Shown piece by piece: positions 1 to 12,291 of a stretch of DNA of 64,000 bases (the first letter of the stretch is position 1; each line of letters opens with the position of its first letter). The stretch covers positions 4,232,376-4,296,375 of the forward strand of contig NZ_CP080590.1 of NCBI RefSeq assembly GCF_019504385.1, written 5' to 3'. The notes beneath the pieces are model-generated. The model ran no database searches. It was given only the letters and a program-made list of their open reading frames with translations, and was not told where the DNA came from. Source of the DNA: Devosia salina. GTDB lineage: Bacteria; Pseudomonadota; Alphaproteobacteria; Rhizobiales; Devosiaceae. Position numbers and translations under genes: made by a program.

Positions 1-2
1 TG

Positions 3-2702
<2,700 letters not shown>

Positions 2703-2729
2703 GGCTTTCGCCAGTCAGAAAATTGAAGA

Positions 2730-2760
2730 GGGCGCGGCGCAGGTCGCGCCCTTTTTGTTT
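2730..2760 (+). terminator. Rho-independent terminator of infB
   Basis: Seven-base-pair GC stem (GGGCGCG at 2730-2736 with CGCGCCC at 2745-2751) followed by TTTTTGTTT, starting 28 nt after the infB stop codon. Confidence 0.9.
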
Positions 2761-2874
2761 CGAACAATGCAACGCCCGGACTTTCCGCTCCTGTCCACCA
2801 TTATGGACAACGACCGAGGGAGGGGCATGGCCACAGACTGCGGCGGCGGTCCGGGCTCAGATCCATATCCGGGC

Positions 2875-3399
2875 TCAGCCGACCAGCCGACCGATCCGCG
2901 CCAGGACAGTCTCCGGCGATCCCGTCGCGTCCACTTGTTCGCCGAAAGCCGGATCGGCATGGGCGGAAACGCATTCGGCTGACCGCCGCCACTCGAATTC
3001 GTTGAGCGCCCGGCCTTCCCGCGCGACCCGCTCCCCCAGCCGCGCCCGCACCACTTCCAGCGGCGCGACCAGGCAGATGCGCCGGACCGGTGCGGTCTCC
3101 TCAAGCGCCGCGGCAAAGGCCCTGAGATAGGCAAGATTGGTAAAGGCCATGGGCACGATGACCGTTTCGGCGCGCAGATGCGCCAGCCGGGCCTGGGTGA
3201 CGATCAGGCGGCGCCACAGCGCCATATCCTGATAGTCGCCGAGCTGTTGCCTGAGACCCAGCATCCAGGCCGGCAGGCGCCGCAGCACATAGCCCACCTG
3301 TTCCGGATCGGAAATGGCCGCATCCCTCAGCTGCCGCGCGAGCAATCTGGCCGTGGTCGTCTTGCCGACCCCGAAGGACCCGTTGAGTAGAATGAACAT
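2875..3399 (-). CDS. TmrB-like P-loop ATPase / AAA family nucleotide-binding protein
   Basis: A 174-residue protein that begins almost directly with a Walker A loop, NGSFGVGKTT, at residues 6-15. The next conserved block, DPEQVGYVLR, and the later LWRR and IVPMAF segments resemble the TmrB family, small ATP-binding proteins related to nucleotide and shikimate kinases; the founding member gives tunicamycin resistance in Bacillus. The true substrate here cannot be read from sequence. It is a lone minus-strand gene lying back to back with infB; its stop codon is about 115 nt from the infB terminator. ATG start chosen because the P-loop follows at the usual distance for the family. Function beyond nucleotide binding is inference. 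Confidence 0.75.
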   Translation of the reverse strand: MFILLNGSFGVGKTTTARLLARQLRDAAISDPEQVGYVLRRLPAWMLGLRQQLGDYQDMALWRRLIVTQARLAHLRAETVIVPMAFTNLAYLRAFAAALEETAPVRRICLVAPLEVVRARLGERVAREGRALNEFEWRRSAECVSAHADPAFGEQVDATGSPETVLARIGRLVG

Positions 3400-3444
3400 G
3401 CCTCCCCCTGCGCGTCTCTGCCGCAGTCTTGGCGCTCAATTTGG

Positions 3445-3479
3445 CAAACAAAAGGCCCGCCTCTTGCGAAGCGGGCCTT
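3445..3479 (-). terminator. Terminator of the L,D-transpeptidase gene
   Basis: Nine-base-pair stem (3452-3460 with 3471-3479). Read on the minus strand, it is followed by TTTTGTTT. It lies 92 nt past the transpeptidase stop codon. Confidence 0.85.
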
Positions 3480-3570
3480 GGTGTTGCTGGAAGCGGGTGA
3501 CTACGGTGGGGGTCCGCCGCCAGCAATTCGTGAATCTGTTACCCGGGCAGGGGCCTGCCCGGCATTGCGA

Positions 3571-4263
3571 TCAGGCCGCGGGAGCAAAGCCCGGCGTGGC
3601 CACGAGACCCGGCGCGGCATTGATCACCGTCACGCGCGTGCCCACAGGCACGCGGGCATAGAGATCGATAATGTCCTGGTTCATCAGGCGAATGCAGCCC
3701 GAGGACACATTGGTGCCGATCGTATAGGGCTCGGTGGTGCCATGGATTCGGAACAGCGTATCGCGACCATCCTTGTAGAGATAGAGCGCCCGAGGACCAA
3801 GCGGATTTTGCGGGCCGGGCTCCATGCCATCGGCATAGGGGCCGTAGCGGTCCGGCTCGCGCTCGATCATCGAGCGGGTCGGGGTCCAGCGCGGCCAGGT
3901 CGCCTTGCGGCCGATCGTGGCATTGCCGCGGAACACCAGCGCCTCGTCCTTGCCCACGCCGATGCCGTAGCGCAGGGCACGGTTGTTCTCCATGACGAGG
4001 TAGAGATAGTGCGCCGGGGTATCGACCACCAGCGTGCCGGGCCGCTCGGAGGTGAAATAGGGCACTTCCTGGCGCCACCATTTGGGATCGACGCGCCGCA
4101 GATCCATGGCGGCCACCATATAGGGCTCGCCCGTGACCGGACCATACATCCGCTGGTAATAGGGATCGATCATGGGTTCCTGCACCACGGGCTGGCGGGT
4201 GGTGGAACAGGCCGAAAGCGCGGTGGCCGAAAGGCCGAGCAGGAACAGGCGGCGGGAAATCAC
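3571..4263 (-). CDS. L,D-transpeptidase (YkuD domain) lipoprotein
   Basis: A periplasmic cell-wall enzyme of the ErfK/YbiS/YkuD family, which forms 3-3 peptidoglycan crosslinks or attaches proteins to peptidoglycan. The catalytic signature is clear: HGTTEPYTIGTNVSSGCIRL near the C-terminus, with the nucleophile Cys in SSGCIR and the upstream His. From the GTG at 4263 the protein is 230 residues and opens with a lipoprotein signal, ISRRLFLLGLSATALSAC, whose Cys19 would be lipidated. That GTG has AGAGG about 10 nt upstream; an in-frame TTG at 4305 would add 14 residues and bury the signal, so GTG is preferred. It stands alone with its own terminator. Substrate choice among the paralogs usual in this order cannot be told. 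Confidence 0.9.
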   Translation of the reverse strand: MISRRLFLLGLSATALSACSTTRQPVVQEPMIDPYYQRMYGPVTGEPYMVAAMDLRRVDPKWWRQEVPYFTSERPGTLVVDTPAHYLYLVMENNRALRYGIGVGKDEALVFRGNATIGRKATWPRWTPTRSMIEREPDRYGPYADGMEPGPQNPLGPRALYLYKDGRDTLFRIHGTTEPYTIGTNVSSGCIRLMNQDIIDLYARVPVGTRVTVINAAPGLVATPGFAPAA

Positions 4264-4454
4264 AGGCAACAACCTCTGGCAAACGGGGAGACGGGCAGAC
4301 GCCAATTTGCGTCACGCCATTGAGTAACGTTTCGTGGCCTTAACGTGGCCTGAATGGGGCGGTTCCTCGCCGCAATGTGATGCGCGGACAGGTGTTGCGG
4401 TTTGGCAACGCCCCGGGGACCGGCGACGCCGGTCCTCGGGTCTTCGAAGCCGCC

Positions 4455-5036
4455 TCAGCGCGCCTTTGCGTTCTCGACCCGCAGCAGCTGATGGATGACC
4501 GACCCGCTTGCCGGGGGGCCTTCTGGCACCAGCTTAACCCGCTCTCCGGCAAATGCCGGCGTGCCGCCCCCGAGCAGGATCGGCACGATGTGCAGCCTGA
4601 TGAGGTCGACCTGTCCGGCGCGCAGCAATTGCCGGGCAACGCTGGCGCCCAGGATATTGATATTGTCCTCGCCCGCCATGTCCCTGGCGCCTCCCGCAGC
4701 CTGCTCAAGCGCCCCGAAAAAGAACGTGCCGCCATTGTCGCCTGCCAGCGCGGCGCGGGGGCGGTTGGTGATGACGAAACAGTCAATGCCGGCCCAGGGC
4801 GTGCCGCCCCAGATGGTGAGGGCCAGGTCGAAGGTGTGCCGGCCAATGATCGTGGCGCCGAGATCGGCGTTCACCGCGTCCAGAACTGCCCGGTCCGTGG
4901 CGCCACCGGGTCCCTCGCCGGCCATCCAGCTATGGAGGGCCTCGCCCCCGTCACCCATGGGGGCCTCAGGGCGCACATTGGGACCGGTCGTGAACCCATC
5001 CAGCGACATGGAGACGTCCCATATGATCCGTGCCAT
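4455..5036 (-). CDS. Dihydrofolate reductase family protein (RibD C-terminal-like)
   Basis: A 193-residue cytoplasmic protein with the DHFR/RibD C-terminal fold: the N-terminal strand motif WDVSMSLDGF, the central IIGRHTFD and the C-terminal DLIRLHIVPILLGGGTPAF are typical of the YyaP/YwjB-like group of NADPH-binding reductases. These proteins are usually not the housekeeping DHFR and their substrate is mostly unknown. ATG at 5036; the stop lies 190 nt before the transpeptidase start, and the gene follows pnp on the same strand but after a strong terminator, so it is probably transcribed separately. Fold assignment is firm; reaction unknown. Confidence 0.85.
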   Translation of the reverse strand: MARIIWDVSMSLDGFTTGPNVRPEAPMGDGGEALHSWMAGEGPGGATDRAVLDAVNADLGATIIGRHTFDLALTIWGGTPWAGIDCFVITNRPRAALAGDNGGTFFFGALEQAAGGARDMAGEDNINILGASVARQLLRAGQVDLIRLHIVPILLGGGTPAFAGERVKLVPEGPPASGSVIHQLLRVENAKAR

Positions 5037-5103
5037 GCCAGTCCTCCGCGTCCGATGTTCTTATCAGATGACGGAACACCGGCGGCCAGTTCGACAGGGC
5101 GCG

Positions 5104-5134
5104 CAAAAAAGAGGCCCGGATCGCTCCGGGCCTC
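5104..5134 (-). terminator. Terminator of pnp
   Basis: Perfect 10-bp stem (5111-5120 with 5125-5134, 4-nt loop). Followed on the minus strand by TTTTTTGCGC, about 30 nt past the pnp stop. Confidence 0.93.
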
Positions 5135-5162
5135 TGCAGTTCTTTGCGGGGAAGACGGCGCC

Positions 5163-7307
<2,145 letters not shown>

Positions 7308-7543
7308 TTCTTGTTTCGTCTTTCCATTCTGCCGGAAGCGCGGGAACGCGGGGCTTAGGCTAACGCCCCACGAACGTTTCCGGTGTGCCCGCACTCGGCA
7401 AACGCACCCTATGTGCGCGCCGGGCTCAAAATCAGGCACGGGTTCATGTCTGGCACAGACAGAACATGGACAAGACAATGAGCCTCTCCAGCGGCGGAAG
7501 AGGCCGATAATCCTGCCATGCCCCGGCGGCGCCGGCCTATGGC

Positions 7544-7609
7544 ACCGGTCCTCGGGACCGGCGGGCCCATAAAGGGCAACCGGCGCGGAAGGCTTGCCTC
7601 CCGCGCCGG
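7544..7609 (-). promoter_or_regulatory. Hairpins in the rpsO-pnp intergenic leader
   Basis: The 314-nt gap between rpsO and pnp holds two strong hairpins. One is a 9-bp stem just after the rpsO stop (7580-7588 with 7601-7609). The other is CCGGTCC-TC-GGGACCGG near 7544-7560. Neither is followed by a clean U-run on the minus strand, so they look more like an attenuator, a processing site or an mRNA-stabilising structure than a full terminator. The remainder towards pnp (7308-7540) shows no gene; I see no convincing promoter in it. Confidence 0.5.
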
Positions 7610-7621
7610 AAACGTCTCGCC

Positions 7622-7891
7622 TTAGCGACGCAGACCGAGCTTTTCGATCAGCGTCTTGTAGCGGTTCTCGTCCACCTTCTTGAGGTAGTCGAGCAGCGAC
7701 CGACGGGTCGAAACCAGCTTCAGCAGGCCACGGCGGGAATGGTTATCCTTGTTGTGGCCCTTGAAGTGCTCGGTGAGGTTGGCAATGCGCTCGGACAGGA
7801 TCGCAACCTGGACCTCCGGCGAACCGGTATCATTGGCCGTGGTGGCGTATTCCTTGATGAGCTGGGTCTTGCGTTCCGCAGTAATCGACAT
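7622..7891 (-). CDS. rpsO: 30S ribosomal protein S15
   Basis: An 89-residue protein starting MSITAERKTQLIKEYA, with the S15 core HFKGHNKDNHSRRGLLKLV and the ending KLGLRR. S15 binds the central domain of 16S rRNA early in 30S assembly. The ATG at 7891 is the standard S15 start; the frame runs further upstream without S15 similarity. GGATATG precedes the start. Followed by pnp. Confidence 0.98.
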   Translation of the reverse strand: MSITAERKTQLIKEYATTANDTGSPEVQVAILSERIANLTEHFKGHNKDNHSRRGLLKLVSTRRSLLDYLKKVDENRYKTLIEKLGLRR

Positions 7892-8036
7892 CGGGCATAT
7901 CCTTTCGAAATTGAGGATGTTGGCCGCCCCAGCCGGGATGTCGTCCAGGTGGGGCCGTGTAAAGGCAGGCTCGAGGCACAGGGCCCGGAAACCGGCTGGC
8001 GCTGCTATAGGGCAATCGAGGGCGAAATGCCAGAAT

Positions 8037-9743
8037 TTATTGGCTGGAGGCCGGCTCGTCCGGACGGGCCGCGGCAAAATCCGGATCGAGCGCCGAGAGC
8101 GGCACCTCGAACAGCCATTCCACCCCGTCCTCATGGGTCACCCGGTCGACCTGGGCGCCCAGCGCGCCGCCCACCATGGTGCGCAGCACGATGGTGCCGA
8201 AGCCCGAGCGCTCGCCCACCACCAGGGGCCGGCCCAGATGCTCGCGCCAGCGCATGGACAGCGCCTCCGGCCCGGCCTGCCAGCGGAGCTCGAGCCGTCC
8301 TTCGGCCTCGGCAAAGGCGCCATAGCGGGTGGCATTGGTGGCCAGTTCATGCAGCGCCATGCCCAGGATCTGCGCCCCTTGCGGGTTGACGCGCAGATCC
8401 GGCCCCGAAATGGTCACGCGATCGGCTTCGGGCGGGCGGAAGGGCGCGAGTTGCTGGTTGACCAGCTCGCCCAGCATGACGCCGGCGCGGCCATGGGCCA
8501 GCAGCAGGTCCGTGGAGCGCGCCAGCCCCATGATGCGGCGCTCCAGCGCCGAGACATAGCTGGAAATATCGGTGGCGCCCCGCGCCGTCTGCTTGGCCAT
8601 GGCAGCAATCACCGCCATCTGGTTCTTCGAGCGATGGGCCAGTTCGCGCATCAGGAACCGGATGTCGCGGTCGGCAATCTGCCTTTGCTCGGAGGCTTCG
8701 GCGAGAGCCCGCGAGACTTCCGCGATTTCCGCGATCGGATAGCTTCGGGGATAGACCGCTTCGCCGCGCCCGAGCCGGATTGCATCCATCTGCAGGCCCT
8801 TGACCGAGCCGCCGATGCGCCTGGCGATCATGGCCGCGACTGCGGAGGCGAGCAGCGCGATTACCAGGCCCCAGACCCCCAGCTTGACCACCGATTCCTG
8901 CAAGGGCTTCTGCACCTGGGCCGCCGAGGCCCAGGCGATGATGCGCCAGCCGGTATAGCCCGAGCGCCATTCGGCCGTCACCACCGGCTCCCTATTGAGT
9001 TCTTCCTCAACCCACACATCGCCCGGCACATCCGTGCTTGCCTGCCGGATCGGCAGGATGTCGCCGATGTCGAGGGCCGCGTCGCTGGTTGCGGCGATGA
9101 TGGCGTTGTGGCTGTCCACGAGCGCGGCGTGCCAGCCCTCCGGCAATTGCCGCGATTGCAGCGATGGCACCAGATTGCGCGCGTTCTGCGTCATGGTGAC
9201 CAGCTTGACCCGGCCGGCATCGCTCACCGGAAGCCAGACATTGAACACATAGGCCTGCGCGACCTGACCGAAGAACAGGGGTGAAATGGTCGCCACGCCC
9301 CGCTCCAGGGCGCGCGCCGCCGTCTCGGCATCCGAGCTGACGTCCAGCGGCGTGCCGAATGCCACGCGGGTGTTGAGCAATTGCGTGTAAGTCTCGTCTA
9401 CCGCAATCAGATAGGATCCGGTTCCCGCCAGCGCGCTGAGGGCGCGGTCGTGAAACGAAGCGAGATCGCCATCCAGCAGCGACTGGCTCGTGGACAGCAC
9501 CCTCAAGGTGGTGGCCATGCCGGCGATTTCCCGATCGACGGAGTGGCCCATGGCCTGCACTGTCGTATTGGTCAGGGCCGCCAGCACCTTTTGCTGGGCC
9601 GCACTGGTGCTGTTGAGCAGCACCAATGCCGCGATCAGCGCGGGAATGAGAATGACGAGCACCAGCGCGATCAGATAGACCGCAATGGGCCTGCCGCGCC
9701 GCAGCGGTGCTTGTGCCCCCCTCGGGACATCAGACTCCACCAT
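8037..9743 (-). CDS. Membrane sensor histidine kinase, HWE family
   Basis: A 568-residue sensor. A transmembrane segment near residues 19-43 (PIAVYLIALVLVILIPALIA), an extracytoplasmic sensory region of about 240 residues (Cache-like by length and position), and a second membrane segment (about 286-311) precede the kinase core. The phosphoacceptor box is MRELAHRSKNQMAVIAAMA (His near residue 372), and the ATP-binding half has the W-x-E signature SMRWREHLGRP. These two define the HWE family common in Rhizobiales, whose members often feed PhyR-type or single-domain regulators. No response regulator gene is adjacent, so it is an orphan; its signal is unknown. The small gene at 9792-9986 lies 48 nt upstream on the same strand and may be co-transcribed. 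Confidence 0.9.
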   Translation of the reverse strand: MVESDVPRGAQAPLRRGRPIAVYLIALVLVILIPALIAALVLLNSTSAAQQKVLAALTNTTVQAMGHSVDREIAGMATTLRVLSTSQSLLDGDLASFHDRALSALAGTGSYLIAVDETYTQLLNTRVAFGTPLDVSSDAETAARALERGVATISPLFFGQVAQAYVFNVWLPVSDAGRVKLVTMTQNARNLVPSLQSRQLPEGWHAALVDSHNAIIAATSDAALDIGDILPIRQASTDVPGDVWVEEELNREPVVTAEWRSGYTGWRIIAWASAAQVQKPLQESVVKLGVWGLVIALLASAVAAMIARRIGGSVKGLQMDAIRLGRGEAVYPRSYPIAEIAEVSRALAEASEQRQIADRDIRFLMRELAHRSKNQMAVIAAMAKQTARGATDISSYVSALERRIMGLARSTDLLLAHGRAGVMLGELVNQQLAPFRPPEADRVTISGPDLRVNPQGAQILGMALHELATNATRYGAFAEAEGRLELRWQAGPEALSMRWREHLGRPLVVGERSGFGTIVLRTMVGGALGAQVDRVTHEDGVEWLFEVPLSALDPDFAAARPDEPASSQ

Positions 9744-9791
9744 TTGCCCCAGCTTTCCTTCTGGGCCGCTGCGTCAACTGCGGCCTTATAC

Positions 9792-9986
9792 TCAATACTT
9801 GGCGCTGGAATCGCTGGCCGGGAAGCTTTCGTCCACCGCTTCGTCGGTTTCGTCCCAGTTGTCGGGCTTGTCCTTCATGCTGTCCGGCCCTGAATTGCGG
9901 ACCTGGACGGGTGAATCCTTGGGGCCGGGCTTGCGCCCGTTGCGCAGTGCCGCTGCATCGTCCGAATTGCTGTGCTTTTTGCTCAT
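9792..9986 (-). CDS. Small acidic conserved-type protein (64 aa), function unknown
   Basis: Predicted product of 64 residues, starting MSKKHSNSDDAAALRNGRK at the ATG at 9986. It is hydrophilic, has no Cys and probably has little fixed structure. Its C-terminal motif DETDEAVDESFPASD is one I recognise from many short uncharacterised alphaproteobacterial proteins. An upstream in-frame ATG at 10133 would overlap the miaB start region and add a Cys-rich stretch unlike the rest, so the shorter form is preferred. It sits between the sensor kinase (same strand, 48 nt downstream) and miaB (divergent). No function can be given. Confidence 0.7.
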   Translation of the reverse strand: MSKKHSNSDDAAALRNGRKPGPKDSPVQVRNSGPDSMKDKPDNWDETDEAVDESFPASDSSAKY

Positions 9987-10080
9987 GGGCTTGCCATCCT
10001 GTGAACTTGTACAACACACGAGAGGCAAGCGGGTTGCAGGGGCATGGAATCCGTCTGCAGGCTCTGGTAAACAGCCCGAC

Positions 10081-11490
10081 ATGACCAAGACCGAAACCGT
10101 GCCCCAGACTGCGCCCAAACGCGTCTTCATCAAGACCTATGGCTGTCAGATGAACGTCTATGACAGCGATCGCATGGCCGACGCGCTGGCGCCGCACGGC
10201 TATATGCCGACGCAGGAAATCGGCGAGGCGGACCTGGTGCTGCTCAACACCTGCCATATCCGTGAAAAGGCCAGCGAAAAGGTGTTTTCCGAGCTCGGAA
10301 GGCTCAAGGAATTGCAGGGCGAAAAGCGCGCTTCGGGCGGCGACATGATGATCGGCGTAGCCGGCTGCGTCGCCCAGGCCGAAGGCGAGGAAATTGCGCG
10401 CCGCGCGCCGGTGGTCGACCTGGTCTTCGGGCCGCAGGCCTATCATCGCCTGCCCGACATGCTGGAAAAGGCCGAGGCCAACCGGCACATGCATCCCGCG
10501 CTCAAGCGCGCCGTGATCGACACCGACTTCCCCGAGGAAGACAAGTTCGAGCATCTGCCGGCGGCGAAGAAGGAAGTGACCATCAAGCGTGGTCTGACCG
10601 CTTTTCTCACCGTGCAGGAAGGCTGCGACAAGTTCTGTTCCTTCTGCGTGGTGCCCTATACCCGTGGCGCCGAGGTCAGCCGTCCGGTAGCCCAGGTTCT
10701 GGCTGAAGCGCGGGGCCTTGTCGAGGCTGGGGTGAAGGAAATCACCCTGCTCGGCCAGAACGTCAACGCCTATCACGGCATCGACGCTGCCGGCCGCGAT
10801 GTGGGGCTGGGGGAACTGGCTTTCCTCCTCGCCGAAATCCCAGGCCTCGAACGCCTGCGCTACACCACCAGCCATCCGCGTGACATGGATGACGCGCTGA
10901 TCGCCGCCCATCGCGACCTGCCTCTGCTCATGCCCTATCTGCACCTGCCGGTGCAGTCCGGTTCGGACCGGATTCTGAAGGCCATGAACCGCAAGCATAC
11001 GGCCGCCGAATATCTTGCGCTGATCGAGCGCATCAAGACCGCGCGCCCCGACATGGCGCTGTCGGGCGATTTCATCGTCGGCTTCCCCGGCGAGACCGAC
11101 CAGGATTTTGAGGATACGCTGAGCATCATCCGCGAAACCGGCTATGCCTCGGCCTATTCCTTCAAGTATTCCGCCCGCCCCGGCACGCCGGGCGCCAATC
11201 TCACCGACCAGATCGCCGAAGAGGTCAAGACCGAGCGCCTCTATCGCCTGCAGGAATTGGTCAACCAGCAGACCGCCGACTTCCACGCCTCCTGCGTGGG
11301 CAAGACGCTGCCGGTGCTGATCGAGCGCGAGGGCCGCATGCCGGGCCAGGTCGGTGGCCGCTCGCCCTATCTCCAGGCCGTGCATCTGGATGGTTCGCCC
11401 GACCTCATCGGCGCCATCCATGAGGTGGAGATTGTCGGCACCAGCACCAATTCGCTGGTCGGGCGGCTGAAGCAGGCCGTGGCGGCTTAG
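10081..11490 (+). CDS. miaB: tRNA-2-methylthio-N6-dimethylallyladenosine synthase
   Basis: Radical SAM methylthiotransferase that converts i6A37 to ms2i6A37 in tRNAs reading U-starting codons. The 469-residue product has all three expected parts. The N-terminal MTTase domain has its three cluster Cys in YGCQMN, LNTCHIR and AGCVAQ. The radical SAM core has the CxxxCxxC motif in GCDKFCSFCVVPY. A C-terminal TRAM domain completes it. The frame is open upstream to 9685, but the region before MTKTETVPQTAPKRVFIKTY is antisense to the small gene and not MiaB-like, so the ATG at 10081 is chosen. In related genomes miaB usually leads directly into phoH-ybeY; here a toxin-antitoxin pair lies between. 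Confidence 0.97.
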   Translation: MTKTETVPQTAPKRVFIKTYGCQMNVYDSDRMADALAPHGYMPTQEIGEADLVLLNTCHIREKASEKVFSELGRLKELQGEKRASGGDMMIGVAGCVAQAEGEEIARRAPVVDLVFGPQAYHRLPDMLEKAEANRHMHPALKRAVIDTDFPEEDKFEHLPAAKKEVTIKRGLTAFLTVQEGCDKFCSFCVVPYTRGAEVSRPVAQVLAEARGLVEAGVKEITLLGQNVNAYHGIDAAGRDVGLGELAFLLAEIPGLERLRYTTSHPRDMDDALIAAHRDLPLLMPYLHLPVQSGSDRILKAMNRKHTAAEYLALIERIKTARPDMALSGDFIVGFPGETDQDFEDTLSIIRETGYASAYSFKYSARPGTPGANLTDQIAEEVKTERLYRLQELVNQQTADFHASCVGKTLPVLIEREGRMPGQVGGRSPYLQAVHLDGSPDLIGAIHEVEIVGTSTNSLVGRLKQAVAA

Positions 11491-11531
11491 CAGGAATCTG
11501 GAGCAATCAACAACGCTTCGAGCGCCGTACT

Positions 11532-11810
11532 CTAGGCCACCGCCTGCGCCACCATTTCAGGATGCCGCCCGATCACCTTCACATAGGCCACGGCAAAATC
11601 AGGCGCCGTGACCCGCGCCTGTTCCCAGTCCCGCAAGGTGCCAACTGGCACGCGGAAGCGGGTGGCAAATTCAGTCTGGGACAGACCCAGATCGGTCCGC
11701 GTCTTGCGGATCAGGCGGGCGCGCTGGCCACGCTCTAATCCCTGGGCCGTGACGTCGAAGTCCTCGGGATCGTTGGGATCAGCCGGCAGCACTATAGTTT
11801 CGTTCTTCAT
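11532..11810 (-). CDS. HTH antitoxin partner of BrnT-like toxin
   Basis: A 92-residue protein starting MKNETIVLPADPNDPEDFDV, with a helix-turn-helix of the XRE/HigA type (LGLSQTEFATRFRVPVGTLRDWEQ) in its C-terminal half. It lies directly downstream of the BrnT-like toxin and overlaps its 3' end by 32 nt, the tight layout expected of a type II toxin-antitoxin operon. The classical BrnA antitoxin is a ribbon-helix-helix protein; here the DNA-binding partner is an HTH protein. By analogy the N-terminal part would bind the toxin and the HTH would repress the operon from the palindrome at 12063-12081. Neutralisation is inferred, not shown. Confidence 0.82.
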   Translation of the reverse strand: MKNETIVLPADPNDPEDFDVTAQGLERGQRARLIRKTRTDLGLSQTEFATRFRVPVGTLRDWEQARVTAPDFAVAYVKVIGRHPEMVAQAVA

Positions 11811-12054
11811 TCCTGTTGCTCCTTCGCACCGACATGAAGCGGGGCAGGTCGACTCTCCAGACAAAGACCCCGGTAAACAACTTGCCGCCAACCAGGCCCA
11901 CCACCTTGAACCGCTCTTCGCCGTCTATTTCGCGGATCGAGGGCATAATCATGTGGCTTTCGTCCTCGAAAATTCGATCGCCAAAGGCCAGTGACACCCC
12001 ATGCTTGGCAAGGTTGATCGCGTCCTTGGTGGGGTCGAACCTGTCAGACGTCAT
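11779..12054 (-). CDS. brnT: BrnT-family toxin (RelE-fold ribonuclease)
   Basis: A 91-residue protein with the BrnT pattern: FDPTKDAINLAKHGVSLAFGD at the N-terminus, an acidic FEDES, the GEERFKVVGLV strand, and the C-terminal VRRSNRNEERNY that corresponds to the family's RxxSxRxAxxxExxxY signature. BrnT toxins are RelE-like RNases that stop translation. It begins at the ATG at 12054, 9 nt from a strong palindrome, and its stop overlaps the start of the HTH antitoxin gene. The pair sits between miaB and phoH, breaking a gene run that is usually continuous. Family call confident; activity inferred. Confidence 0.85.
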   Translation of the reverse strand: MTSDRFDPTKDAINLAKHGVSLAFGDRIFEDESHMIMPSIREIDGEERFKVVGLVGGKLFTGVFVWRVDLPRFMSVRRSNRNEERNYSAAG

Positions 12055-12062
12055 CGTTCATA

Positions 12063-12081
12063 TATACGGGATTTCCGTATA
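12063..12081 (-). promoter_or_regulatory. Palindromic operator upstream of brnT
   Basis: TATACGG-GATTT-CCGTATA, perfect 7-bp arms with a 5-nt centre, beginning 8 nt upstream of the brnT start codon. AT-rich ends resemble a -10 box, so binding here would block the promoter. Likely autoregulatory operator of the toxin-antitoxin pair. Confidence 0.7.
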
Positions 12082-12129
12082 AACCGCAATCGCGATGCGA
12101 TCACTCGCCCGCCATTCGAGCTTAGCTCT

Positions 12130-12190
12130 CATGGCCTTGCCGCCTCAAATCGCTCCACTGGAGCGATTTGCGCCCTTGGCGACGGCGGCA
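12130..12190. repeat. Divergent copy of the hairpin-bearing repeat
   Basis: CAAATCGCTCC-ACT-GGAGCGATTTG forms a perfect 11-bp hairpin (12146-12170). It lies in a block that resembles the repeats at 27741-28062 and 40280-40602 (ATGGCCTT...CCTCAAAT...GATTTGC.CCTT.GG.ACGG). Compared with them, one stem position has changed on both sides (T/A to G/C), keeping the pairing. The copy lies between brnT and phoH. The rest of the 237-bp gap shows no gene. Confidence 0.7.
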
Positions 12191-12291
12191 AGCGTCACAA
12201 TATTGCTACAGACAACGAACCCAAATCAGCCTAGCCTCGTTGTGGTCAGGGCGACGCGCTCCGCGGCGCCCCATTCGGGAGCCGAGAAAGT

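Noticed and set aside
9730..11421. 563-codon minus-strand frame
   Set aside because: Antisense to miaB; composition of a shadow frame.
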